The notes under the pieces: model-generated | Told to the model about the DNA's origin: nothing | The model's input: only the letters and a program-made list of their open reading frames with translations | Database searches by the model: none | NCBI GenBank assembly: GCA_027475525.1 | Contig: JAMWFC010000020.1 | Coordinates: forward strand, 310,001 to 374,000 | From: Macrolepiota albuminosa | Lineage: Eukaryota; Basidiomycota; Agaricomycetes; Agaricales; Agaricaceae | Reading direction: 5' to 3' | DNA: 64,000 nt | Translations under genes and position numbers: made by a program | Shown: positions 45,534 through 54,610 of the stretch, piece by piece | How positions within the stretch are numbered: position 1 is the stretch's first letter | Layout: every line of letters starts with the position of its first letter

Positions 45534-47388
45534 ATGTCAACGAACAGCGGGGGTGCCACGGCCAAAACCGGAAGCCAGACAAGGCAAAGGTCGGTCGGCA
45601 CCACACCAGGCATCACTACTTGAGCAAGCACGAACAGAGACCAGGCGCAGAAGATACAGACGACAAACGAGGCAAGGGCATGGCTGCACGACGTTGACGC
45701 CTTAGCAGACGCAGCGGACCCAATCGCGTTGAGCACGCTGAAGACAGCACTTAACATGTTGGCAGCCAAGAAGGACGCAACAAACGACATCAGGGAAGGC
45801 TTGAAGGCAGTCATGCTGGGGTTAGACGAACTGGAGAAGGGGGGAGCGGGAAAAGGTGGTGGTGGAGGCAATGGGGAAGGTGATGGAGGAATGCAGAGAG
45901 GTTCTTGAAAATCTAGCGGAGGCAACAGTGAAGACCGTAAAGGGGATGGCAGAACAGGCGGTGGAGGTCATGGGGAGGATAGAGGAAGGTCAGATCGTTG
46001 AGCCGGGAGCGAAGGGGAGACACGAAGGCGGAGTGGAGACTGAGGGAGGGGGGACAGGCAGTGGAGGTGGCTGGGAGGGAGAAGCAGGGGGGAGAGGACA
46101 GACGGTGGGGATGATGAACTTCGCCCAAGCAGCGCAGTGTGCGGAGCATGAGGACATGATGACGTGGAGGAACAACAAGACAAGGCAGATGCTGATAGAC
46201 AACATCGAAGGCAACGATGGTTGGAAAGGGCTCATGGAGAGGGAGTTGGTGGAGAAGGCTAGGATTGCTAGGGACCTGATGGGCATCCAGGGCCTGGACA
46301 GCCCCAAGGTAGAGTTCCTTTTTGCGAGATTGCTGAAGAACGGGGGGGTCCTATACAAACTGAGCTCTACAGAGGCAGCAAGCTGGCTTGCCAGGCCAGA
46401 CGTCCGGGCGACCTTCGTCGACAAGTTTGGCGCGGGCACAAAGGTAAAGGACAGGACATACAATGTCTTCTTGGAGTTTGTACCGGTGACCTTGGGGGAT
46501 GTCCCAGCGGAGAACCTGGAGCGTGTTGAGAGCATGAATGGCCTGCAACTGGGCAAATTAGTGACGGCACGATGGGCTAGGGCACCAAGGGCGCGACACG
46601 AAAATCAAAAGGTAGCACACCTTGTCCTGTCATGCGTGACAGACGAGGGAGCAAATGGCATCATAAAGAGCGGCCTCGTGGTGGAAGGGAAGAGGGTACT
46701 GGCAAGAAAGTTGGACTTTGAACCCAGGAGATGCTTGAAATGCCAAAGGTATGGCAAGGGGCACATAGCTAATGACTGCAAACAGGACATGGACACGTGC
46801 AGCATGTGTGCTGGGAAACACAGAACCAGAGACTGTAAGGAGACTGACCCAGCAAAGTTCAAGTGTGTCAATTACAGGGCGAGGGGTCTCAAACATGACC
46901 ACCCCTCTTCTTCGAGAGTGTGCCCAGCATTCATAGAGGCAAAGAACAGGCTCCTTGACAGAACACCGGAGATGAAGTACAGGTACTACCCCACGGACCA
47001 GCAATGGACGTGGGTCCAGACGGACGGTTCTGGGGCGTGGACGTACGACAGGCTTGCCGGCCACAAGCAGCAGATGAGAATGGATGGGCTTGGATACCAG
47101 GAGACAGGGCGAGGCAGACTAGCAGGGGGGGAAAGAGGGCAAGGGGGAGGAGCCAGGGCAGGGCAGGGGAAGGCGGCGCAAGGGTATGGCGCTACGGTGG
47201 AGGCCAGGCCACCTGCAGATACACAGATGACTCTAGACAGTTACAGCTGGGCGGACACCACTCCAAACAGTCAGGGCACGGACGGCGCAACAGAAGCGTG
47301 GAGCGAACAGCAAGTGGACGAGCTTGTAAGCTCCTTGGAGGCGATGGCAGCTAAAGCACAACAGCTATTACCGAGGCCGGGTCCCTAA
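45534..47388 (+). pseudogene. LINE ORF1 (nucleic-acid-binding, zinc knuckles), disrupted
   Basis: The start is likely ATG 45534 (MSTNSGGATAKTGSQTR). A TGA follows after about 28 codons and a frame change leads into the long frame 45856-47388. That frame has a coiled acidic/Gly-rich part, the conserved region FLEFVPVTLGDVPAENLERV, and zinc knuckles CLKCQRYGKGHIANDC and CSMCAGKHRTRDC. The third one (KCVNYRARGLKHDH...CPAF) has lost a Cys to Tyr. ORF1 proteins of this clade coat the LINE RNA. Confidence 0.85.
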
Positions 47389-47396
47389 GGGGAGAG

Positions 47397-48470
47397 ATGA
47401 CTGGCACAAACGCCAACCTGGGAGGACAGCGACTGACTATTTGGCAGCAGAACGTAGACAAGTCATTGACTGCACAACACACAGTCCTAAACACAGTAAA
47501 CCCGGCAACTGACATTATCTGCTTGCAAGAACCGTACTTTGACTTCAATAAAAAATCACGAGCAACGCAAGCCTGGAGGCCTGTATACCCCAAGCTGCAC
47601 GACAAGGAGGATGCGGGAAAGATGAGAGTGGTGATGCTGGTGAGCAGGGAGGATTGCGACGGGCAGCTGGAGGAGGCTGGACATGGAGAGCAGGGACGTG
47701 GTGGGCATAAGCCTAGAGACGACGGAGAGAACAGTGCGTATATTTAACATATACAATGACAGGGATCACTCAAGGAGCATTCGGGCACTCAACTTCTATC
47801 TGAGGAGTGTGGAGGGATGGAGAAGCAGAGGGGGGAGTTTTGTTGACATCTGGGTTGGTGACTTTAACAGGCACCACCTGATGTGGGACCACCTGCGCAA
47901 TTCTCATCTCTTCACGAGGGGGAATCTTGATGCTGCTGAGGAGCTTATTGCCATGACAATGCGGCACAGGCTACGCATGGCACTTAGGCCCCACGTGGCA
48001 ATGTTGAGGGCAAAGAACATGAAGAACTTGACGTGCCCAGACAATGTTTTTGTTACTGACTCTTTTCACGAGAACATAATACAGTGCGAGGTGCTATATA
48101 GCGAGCAACTCCTGAAGGTGGACCACTTTCCCATAGTGACAGTGTGCGAGATGGCGGTAGCAAGGATCGAGGAGGTAAAGGGGCGGAACTTCAAGAAGGT
48201 GGACTGGAGCAACTTCGAGGAGGAACTGGGCAGGAGGTTGGAGGGGATAGGGAAGGGGGAGATCAGGAGGAGAGAGGAGGTGGAAGAACGATTGAATGTG
48301 GTCATGGGGGCCTTGGAAAGGACGGTGGAAATGGAGGTGCCTGAGAGGTGGGTGACAACGGGGATGAAGAGGTGGTGGACGAAGGAGTTGACGGAGATGA
48401 GAATGAGGGCAAGAGCACTGGGCAGGGAGTCGTATAGGTTGGTGGATATAGAGGGACATCAGGCGCACAA
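47397..48470 (+). pseudogene. LINE ORF2, 5' part: apurinic-type endonuclease
   Basis: It starts just after the ORF1 stop (MTGTNANLGGQRLTIWQQNV). LTIWQQNVDKS and DIICLQEPYFDF are the first endonuclease motifs. A frameshift at about 47650-47690 moves to VVGISLETTERTVRIFNIYN. WVGDFNRHHLMWD and VDHFPIVTVCE complete the endonuclease. The frame runs to the gypsy insertion at 48470 (GHQAH). Joining at the CACAA duplication gives GHQAHKAYRWARN in 54611 onward. Confidence 0.88.
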
Positions 48471-48791
48471 TGTCAGGGGACTCCTTGCTCTTGTCTGGTC
48501 ACAATTTCCTTTTCCGGAGTTTCCGGAGAACTCCGGAGCATTTCCCATGCCCCGGAGTTCTCCCGGCCTCCCAGAGCTAGCCGTTGGATACTGTACAGTC
48601 GTTCCCATGCCCGTCCGCCCCCGTACTGATGTGCCGCACTGGCAGAGGAATCCTTAGACTTGTTCTCTTTGGATTTCCCTCTGCCAGGTGATTAGTTATT
48701 GATTGTACTGTCGTTACTGGCTCTAATATACTTTGGATTTCCCTCTGCCAGTTGTGTGATAGTGCCGCAACCTCCGGAGGTCGCCCTTACA
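48471..48791 (+). repeat. 5' LTR of element D (321 bp)
   Basis: TGTCAGGGGACTCCTTGC ... GGTCGCCCTTACA. It contains the repeated ATTTCCCTCTGCCAG unit and AGACTTGTTCT (48656-48666), which pairs with the primer-binding site. Confidence 0.95.
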
Positions 48792-48793
48792 GC

Positions 48794-48804
48794 AGAACAA
48801 GTCT
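48794..48804 (+). promoter_or_regulatory. Primer-binding site of element D
   Basis: AGAACAAGTCT, 2 nt after the LTR, is the exact 11-nt complement of AGACTTGTTCT in the LTR (48656-48666). In Tf1 the first 11 nt of the transcript serve as primer, so transcription is predicted to start near 48656. Confidence 0.6.
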
Positions 48805-48899
48805 CCTAATTCCGGTCTGGAAGCCCCCCATAGCTGTCAGAAGAATTCTCTGGCTCCTATCTACCGCTTCTCCACCAGTTTTAAGCATCTGGACCTTCT

Positions 48900-50144
48900 A
48901 TGTCTCAGCTTGCCTCTTCAGACACTCCTCCGGACGCTACAGCTCCTCAGGATAAAGCCTGGACTTGCTTGCTCCACCTAGAGGCTCAAGTGCAGCTTAC
49001 TCAAGCTTCCCTCACTTACCACACCGCCGAACTCTCCACCCTCCGACAAACCACTGAAAGCATCTCCGACTCCCTCTGGGCACTCCTAGAGCGTCTCAAC
49101 ACCACTCCCTTGGTTGCTACCGCAACCCCAGCAGCGGCACTGCCCCCCACTGTTCAGCCATCCTCTCCGAATCCTCTGAGGACCCAAGGGACCCCACGTG
49201 CGCTCCTCCCCCGACCGGCAATCCCAGACGCCTACGATGGCGACTGCGTGACCGGAGAACGATTTCTACAGTCGTGCCTCACCTATATCCAGCTCTGCGG
49301 GGACGACTTCGTCTCGGACGACCTGAAAATCGCATGGGTTCTCTCCTACATGAAGTCTGGGAGAGCGGCCACCTACGCACTGCAGGTTTTCCGACGCCCC
49401 GGAGGCGTTGCGGGGTTTGCAAACTGGGCCGCATTTGAGCAGGAGTTCCGGGACGAGTTCTTCCCCCGGAACCCAGCCAAGGCAGCTGCGCTGGTCCTCC
49501 GAGACAGGGATCAATACGGACAAGGGAGGCGCTCGCTGGACGAATACATTGACTCCTTCCGGGCACTAGTTGAGCAGGCCAGGTACCCCGATGGACTGCA
49601 ACTCTGCCTCACCTTCCGGGAAGGGCTCCAATCCACTCTGATGGAGCGTATTGACAACCTTGCAGAAGGACGTCCAGCCGACAACCAAGTCGCCTCCTGG
49701 TACCGAGTGGCCCGGGACCAGTGGCAGCTCATGGAACTTAAGCGCAGCCTGCGCCAAGCTCCGGCCACGGCAACAGCCCTGCGTCCTCGGATCCCTCTCC
49801 CCCGTCCCGTAGCAGCTGTGTTCCACCCTCCCAGCCTCCCAGCTCCCTCCGCAGGGCCCACACTGCCCCCGGGGGCCCCTATGGATGTGGACTCCTCCCG
49901 CCAGCATGCCAACCTACCTCTTCTGTGCCGGCGCTGCGGCACCCCCGGTCACTTTGCACGCCGTTGCCCGCTGGGCCTCGAGGTGCATTACCTAGCCCCG
50001 GAGGAGCAGGAAGAGCTACTCCTGCAGCTCCTGGCAGCCAAGGACGCAGCCGGAGCACCCTCTCCAGACATGGCAGCGCCAGAGGCCCGGGAGCAGGAGC
50101 GGAGTGCGGATGCGTCGGAAGGAGGGAGCCCGGAGGATTTTTAG
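48900..50144 (+). CDS. Gag of element D, 414 aa
   Basis: Retrotransposon capsid and nucleocapsid. An N-terminal coiled region (LLHLEAQVQLTQASLTYHTAE) and a Pro-rich linker precede the capsid core (FANWAAFEQEFRDEFFPRN, RSLDEYIDSFRALVEQARY). The CCHC knuckle CRRCGTPGHFARRC lies at about 49927-49968, then an acidic tail to the stop (PEDF*). MSQLASSDTPP at 48900 is the first ATG after the leader. Pol follows in the -1 frame. Confidence 0.94.
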   Translation: MSQLASSDTPPDATAPQDKAWTCLLHLEAQVQLTQASLTYHTAELSTLRQTTESISDSLWALLERLNTTPLVATATPAAALPPTVQPSSPNPLRTQGTPRALLPRPAIPDAYDGDCVTGERFLQSCLTYIQLCGDDFVSDDLKIAWVLSYMKSGRAATYALQVFRRPGGVAGFANWAAFEQEFRDEFFPRNPAKAAALVLRDRDQYGQGRRSLDEYIDSFRALVEQARYPDGLQLCLTFREGLQSTLMERIDNLAEGRPADNQVASWYRVARDQWQLMELKRSLRQAPATATALRPRIPLPRPVAAVFHPPSLPAPSAGPTLPPGAPMDVDSSRQHANLPLLCRRCGTPGHFARRCPLGLEVHYLAPEEQEELLLQLLAAKDAAGAPSPDMAAPEAREQERSADASEGGSPEDF

Positions 50145-53100
50145 AGGAGCGACGGGTGAAGAGTACGCCCCCGTCGCTTGGTGCAAATCGATTTGTATGT
50201 CTGTCCATAGAAGAGCCCAATACAACCCCTGAGGACACTTTGGCACCTACGATCGTAAGCCCACCCCTCGACGTATCTAAAAGCCCCCCGGCCTCGCCGA
50301 CTCCTCCTGCTGGGCCCCCTCGACCCCGCATCCCTGCCTGGCAACGTCGCCTTCTGAGGCGCTACGTGGTAGCCTCGACACCCTCGACCAACTCGCTCCG
50401 GCTAAAGGTGGAGGTCGAAACAACTGACACACAGCAGACCCGGAGCGTGACTGCTCTTCTAGATTCCGGAGCCACCGGGCTCTTTGTGGATGCTGACTAC
50501 GTGGCCCGACACCAACTCACGACTCGCCCTCTCCCTTCCCCAATTCCGGTCTACAATATTGACGGTACCCCCAATGAAGCAGGCTCCATCCGCGCCGTTG
50601 TAGACCTGGTTCTGCGCTATCGGGCCCACGCCGAGTGTGCCACCTTCGCAGTCACCAGCTTGGGAAAGCAGGATATGATCCTGGGATACACATGGCTCCA
50701 GGAGCACAACCCAGAGATAGACTGGACTACCGGAGAGGTGAGCATGAGTCGGTGCCCCCGATGCTGCGCCACCTGTGCGAAGGAGGCAAGGATAGAGCGG
50801 TGCACCGCTGTGCGGGAACACGCAGCCATCCGGGCCTGCCAGGCAGGGCACATCCCCTTCGCCGACCTCGACCTGTTGGATCCTCCGCCCCTGGCGTTCC
50901 CTCATAGAGAGGCCCTCTATGAGGATGACAGGCACAGCGGTGGAGAGGCCACCATGGAAGACGGTTGCGAAGGAGAATTCCTGCCAGTCCTGGACCCGGA
51001 ATTACCAGACAAGGCCATTGAGGTAGGGGACCGCATCTATGCCACAGCGTTGTGTCCGCCGCCATCGGCAGAGGAGATCCGGGCCAGCCAGACCACTTCC
51101 CAACAGTTGGCCCAGGCCTTCGCCACCAATACCTCGCCTCGCCCATTCCGGGATACCGTCCTGGGCCACCTGCACGACTTTGAGGACGTTTTCTCCAAGG
51201 CCTCGTTTGATTCTCTCCCGGAGCGCAAGCAGTGGGATCATGCCATCGAGCTCCTACCAGACTCGAAGCCGGCCAACTGCAAGGTGTACCCACTGGCGCC
51301 CAAGGAGCAGGATGAACTAGATGCCTTCCTCCGGGAGAATCTTGAAACTGGAAGAATTCGACCCTCAAAGTCGCCGATGGCCTCCCCGGTGTTTTTCATC
51401 AAGAAGAAGGATGGCACCCTCCGGTTGGTCCAAGATTATCGTGTGCTTAATGCGATGACCATCAAGAACCGCTACCCGCTCCCTCTCATCTCAGAACTCA
51501 TTAACAACCTCCGGGGTGCACGCTACTTCACCAAGTTGGACGTCCGCTGGGGCTACAACAATGTGCGCATCCAGGAGGGAGACAAGTGGAAGGCTGCGTT
51601 TCGGACCAACCGGGGCCTGTTTGAACTATTGGTAATGTTCTTCGGGCTCACCAACAGCCCCGCCACCTTTCAAACCATGATGAATGACATATTCCGGGAC
51701 CTCATTGCAGATGGGGTGGTGTGTGTGTACCTGGACGATATCCTCATCTACACCAAGACGCTAGAGGAGCACTGCCGGATCACCCGCATAGTCCTAGACC
51801 ACCTCCGCCAGTATCAGCTCTACCTCAAACCGGAGAAATGTGAATTCGAGAAAACTCAGATCGAGTACCTCGGGCTCATCATCTCTCACGGTACGGCGGA
51901 GATGGACCCGGTGAAGGTGGCCGGCGTTACGCAGTGGCCAGAGCCCCGGAACAAGAAGGAAGTACAGGCCTTCCTGGGGTTCACCAACTTCTACCGGCGG
52001 TTCATCCAGGACTTTTCCCACCACGCACGGCCCCTCTTTGACCTCACCCGGAAGGAGGCAGCCTGGACTTGGGGTGATGCGGAGCAACAGGCCTTCAATG
52101 CCCTGAAGCGAGCCGTCACCTCCAAGCCGGTGCTCCTCTTCCCAGATGACGATCAGCCTTTCCGAGTCGAGGCAGACAGCTCCGACTTTGCTACCGGCGC
52201 CGTCCTGTCCCAGCAATCCCCAGGGGATGGCAAGTGGCATCCAGTGGCCTTCTACTCTAAGAGCCTCAATGCCGTGGAGCGGAACTATGAGATCCACAAC
52301 AAGGAGATGCTGGCAATCATCCGGTCACTAGAGGAGTGGCGCCACTTCCTGGAGGGGGCCCGGCACAAGTTCAAAGTCTGGACAGACCACAAGAACTTGG
52401 AGTACTTCCGGACAGCAAAGAAGCTCAACCGCCGCCAGGCCCGGTGGTCCCTCTACCTTGCCAACTTTGACTTCTCACTGCATCACAAGCCGGGGAGGTC
52501 AATGGGGAAGCCCGATGCCCTATCCAGGCGTGCTGACCATGGCTCCGGGGCCGGAGACAACGACAACATCACTCTCCTACGACCGGAGCTGTTCGCCATC
52601 CGGGCACTGGAGGGGATATCCGCCCAGGGAGACGAGGTCGACATTCTCCGGGATATCCGTCGGGGGAACCGGGAGGGGATGCAGGAGGACTCCGTGGCCA
52701 AGGCCGCCTTGGCTCTACGGTCTCATCGCCCCACGGGCACGAGGGCAGTGCATGCCAACGAGTGGAGTCTCCAAGACGGCCTCCTCACCTACCGTGGCCG
52801 CATCTATGTACCCAACGACCGGGAGCTCCAGCGATGCATTGTTGAGCAACACCACGACTCCCGCATTGCCGGGCACCCCGGGCGCTGGAAGACGCTGGAA
52901 CTTGTGTCCCGGAACTACTGGTGGCCCCAGATGTCGAGATACATAGGCTCCTACACCAGCACCTGTGATCTCTGCCTCCGGACCAAGCCCCAGCGCCGTC
53001 TCCCTACCGGTCAGCTGCACTCCTTGCCGACGCCCGCAGAACGGTGGAGTGTGGCCTCCATGGACTTCATTGTGGAGCTTCCGGACGCACACGGCTACGA

Positions 53101-54196
53101 TGCTATCCTGGTGGTCGTGGACCTCTATGGCAAACGGGCTCACTTCATTCCAACCCACACGACCTGCTCCACCATGGGTGCCGCTAACCTGTACCGGAAG
53201 AATGTCTGGAAACTCCACGGTCTTTCCGATGCGTACATGTCTGACCGGGGCCCACAGTTCGTTGCGGAGTTCACCTGGGAGCTCTACCGCCTCCTGCATG
53301 TGAAGCTCCACACCTCCACTGCCTACCACCCGCAATCCGACGGCCAGACCAAACGTGTTAACCAGGAGCTTGAGCAATACCTGCGGCTATTCTGCAACGA
53401 GCGTCAGGACGACTGGGATGAGCTCCTGCCGGAGGCGGAATTCCAGTACAACAACCATGTCCATGCCTCGACGCAGGTATCACCCTTCTTCCTTGACATG
53501 GGGCGGCACCCCCGGATGGGTTTTGAGCCACGCACACAGCGGTCGGAGAACGAATCGGTCAACGAGTTTGTGGACCGCATGCAGAAGGCACAGGAGGAGG
53601 CGAAGGCTGCGCTAACTAAGGCAAAGGACGACATGGCACAATACTACAACCGGGGCCGGACACCAGCTCCCAAGTACAAGCCCGGAGACCGCGTATTCCT
53701 GGATGCCTCTGACATCTCCACCACGCGACCCTCAAAGAAGCTGTCTCATCGTCAACTGGGGCCATACCCCATTGAGCGTCAGGTGGGGCCCCTAGCCTAC
53801 CGACTCCGGCTGCCTGCGGGCATGCGCCAACTCCACCCGGTCTTCAACGTGGTCAAGCTTTCTCCAGCCCTGGAAGACCCCATTCCTGGGCAACGAGCAC
53901 CGCCGCTGCCACCGCCAGTCCTAGCAGACAGCGGGATGGAGTACAAAGTGGAGAAGATCTTGGACAGCCGCTTATTCCATGGGAAGCTACAGTACAAGGT
54001 GAAGTGGAAGGGCTATGGTATCGAAGACATCTCCTGGGAGCCATCTGAAGACGTCCACGCCCCGGCTCTCACCTGGGACTTCCACCGCCAGCACCCTGAG
54101 GCCCCGCAAACCATACGGGGAGTTTACCCCCTTTCCCTAGCGGATCAGGCCATCCGCGAGTTCTTCTACCTGGCACGTCGAGACGCCGCGCCCTAA
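50141..54196 (+). CDS. Pol of element D: protease, RT, RNase H, integrase, chromodomain
   Basis: In the -1 frame relative to gag. It reads open from 49925, but codons before about 50141 overlap gag and look like shadow, so pol probably enters at the gag stop by frameshift (context GATTTTTAG). Protease LLDSGATGLFVDADY (about 50458). RT FTKLDVRWGYNN and YLDDILIY (about 51728). RNase H RVEADSSDFATGAVLSQ (about 52160). Integrase HHCC (H..H at 52850-52875, CDLCLRT) and catalytic SMDFIVEL, DRGPQF, NQELEQY (53061-53370). C-terminal chromodomain EYKVEKILDSRLFHGK...VKWKGYGIEDISWEP (53938-54060), which in chromoviruses targets heterochromatin. No stop or obvious missing residue. Confidence 0.95.
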   Translation, partial: LEERRVKSTPPSLGANRFVCLSIEEPNTTPEDTLAPTIVSPPLDVSKSPPASPTPPAGPPRPRIPAWQRRLLRRYVVASTPSTNSLRLKVEVETTDTQQTRSVTALLDSGATGLFVDADYVARHQLTTRPLPSPIPVYNIDGTPNEAGSIRAVVDLVLRYRAHAECATFAVTSLGKQDMILGYTWLQEHNPEIDWTTGEVSMSRCPRCCATCAKEARIERCTAVREHAAIRACQAGHIPFADLDLLDPPPLAFPHREALYEDDRHSGGEATMEDGCEGEFLPVLDPELPDKAIEVGDRIYATALCPPPSAEEIRASQTTSQQLAQAFATNTSPRPFRDTVLGHLHDFEDVFSKASFDSLPERKQWDHAIELLPDSKPANCKVYPLAPKEQDELDAFLRENLETGRIRPSKSPMASPVFFIKKKDGTLRLVQDYRVLNAMTIKNRYPLPLISELINNLRGARYFTKLDVRWGYNNVRIQEGDKWKAAFRTNRGLFELLVMFFGLTNSPATFQTMMNDIFRDLIADGVVCVYLDDILIYTKTLEEHCRITRIVLDHLRQYQLYLKPEKCEFEKTQIEYLGLIISHGTAEMDPVKVAGVTQWPEPRNKKEVQAFLGFTNFYRRFIQDFSHHARPLFDLTRKEAAWTWGDAEQQAFNALKRAVTSKPVLLFPDDDQPFRVEADSSDFATGAVLSQQSPGDGKWHPVAFYSKSLNAVERNYEIHNKEMLAIIRSLEEWRHFLEGARHKFKVWTDHKNLEYFRTAKKLNRRQARWSLYLANFDFSLHHKPGRSMGKPDALSRRADHGSGAGDNDNITLLRPELFAIRALEGISAQGDEVDILRDIRRGNREGMQEDSVAKAALALRSHRPTGTRAVHANEWSLQDGLLTYRGRIYVPNDRELQRCIVEQHHDSRIAGHPGRWKTLELVSRNYWWPQMSRYIGSYTSTCDLCLRTKPQRRLPTGQLHSLPTPAERWSVASMDFIVELPDAHGYDAILVVVDLYGKRAHFIPTHTTCSTMGAANLYRKNVWKLHGLSDAYMSDRGPQFVAEFTWELYRLLHVKLHTSTAYHPQSDGQTKRVNQELEQYLRLFCNERQDDWDELLPEAEFQYNNHVHASTQVSPFFLDMGRHPRMGFEPRTQRSENESVNEFVDRMQKAQEEAKAALTKAKDDMAQYYNRGRTPAPKYKPGDRVFLDASDISTTRPSKKLSHRQLGPYPIERQVGPLAYRLRLPAGMRQLHPVFNVVKLSPALEDPIPGQRAPPLPPPVLADSGMEYKVEKILDSRLFHGKLQYKVKWKGYGIEDISWEPSEDVHAPALTWDFHRQHPEAPQTIRGVYPLSLADQAIREFFYLARRDAAP

Positions 54197-54207
54197 AGGG
54201 GGGGTGA
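54197..54207 (+). promoter_or_regulatory. Polypurine tract of element D
   Basis: AGGGGGGGTGA lies between the pol stop (54194-54196) and the 3' LTR and is the expected plus-strand primer site. Confidence 0.8.
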
Positions 54208-54605
54208 TGACAGGGGACTCCTTGCTCTTGTCTGGTCACAATTTCCTTTTCCGGAGTTTCCGGAGAACTCCGGAGCATTTCCCGCGCCCCAGAGTTCTCC
54301 GCTCTTGTCTGGTCACAATTTCCTTTTCCGGAGTTTCCGGAGAACTCCGGAGCATTTCCCGCGCCCCAGAGTTCTCCTGGCCTCCTGGAGCTAGCCGTTG
54401 GATACTGTACAGTCATTCCCATGCCCGTCCGCCCCCGTACTGATGTGCCGCACTGGCAGAGGAATCCTTAGACTTGTTCTCTTTGGATTTCCCTCTGCCA
54501 GGTGATTAGTTATTGATTGTACTGTCGTTACTGGCTCTAATATACTTTGGATTTCCCTCTGCCAGTTGTGTAATAGTGCCGCAACCTCCGGAGGTCGCCC
54601 TTACA
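54208..54605 (+). repeat. 3' LTR of element D (398 bp as assembled, 321 bp without the 77-bp duplication)
   Basis: It starts TGACAGGGGACTCC (third base changed from T) and ends CGCCCTTACA. The length excess over the 5' LTR is exactly 77 bp, the duplication at 54224-54377. Confidence 0.95.
54224..54377. repeat. 77-bp exact tandem duplication (in 3' LTR of element D)
   Basis: 54224-54300 equals 54301-54377. Absent from the 5' LTR of the same element. Confidence 0.95.
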
Positions 54606-54610
54606 CACAA

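Larger units (their letters stand above)
48471..54605 (+). mobile_element. Complete Ty3/gypsy chromovirus (element D)
   Basis: Two LTRs, a primer-binding site, gag, pol with chromodomain and a polypurine tract, flanked by CACAA (48466-48470, 54606-54610). It is inserted in LINE ORF2. Both coding frames are open from end to end. LTRs differ at roughly nine positions (mostly transitions) over 321 bp once the 77-bp duplication in the 3' copy is ignored, so it is a fairly young copy. Confidence 0.96.

Noticed and set aside
49925..50140. N-terminal 72 codons of the long pol open frame
   Set aside because: They overlap the conserved gag zinc knuckle in another frame and have the composition of a shadow frame.
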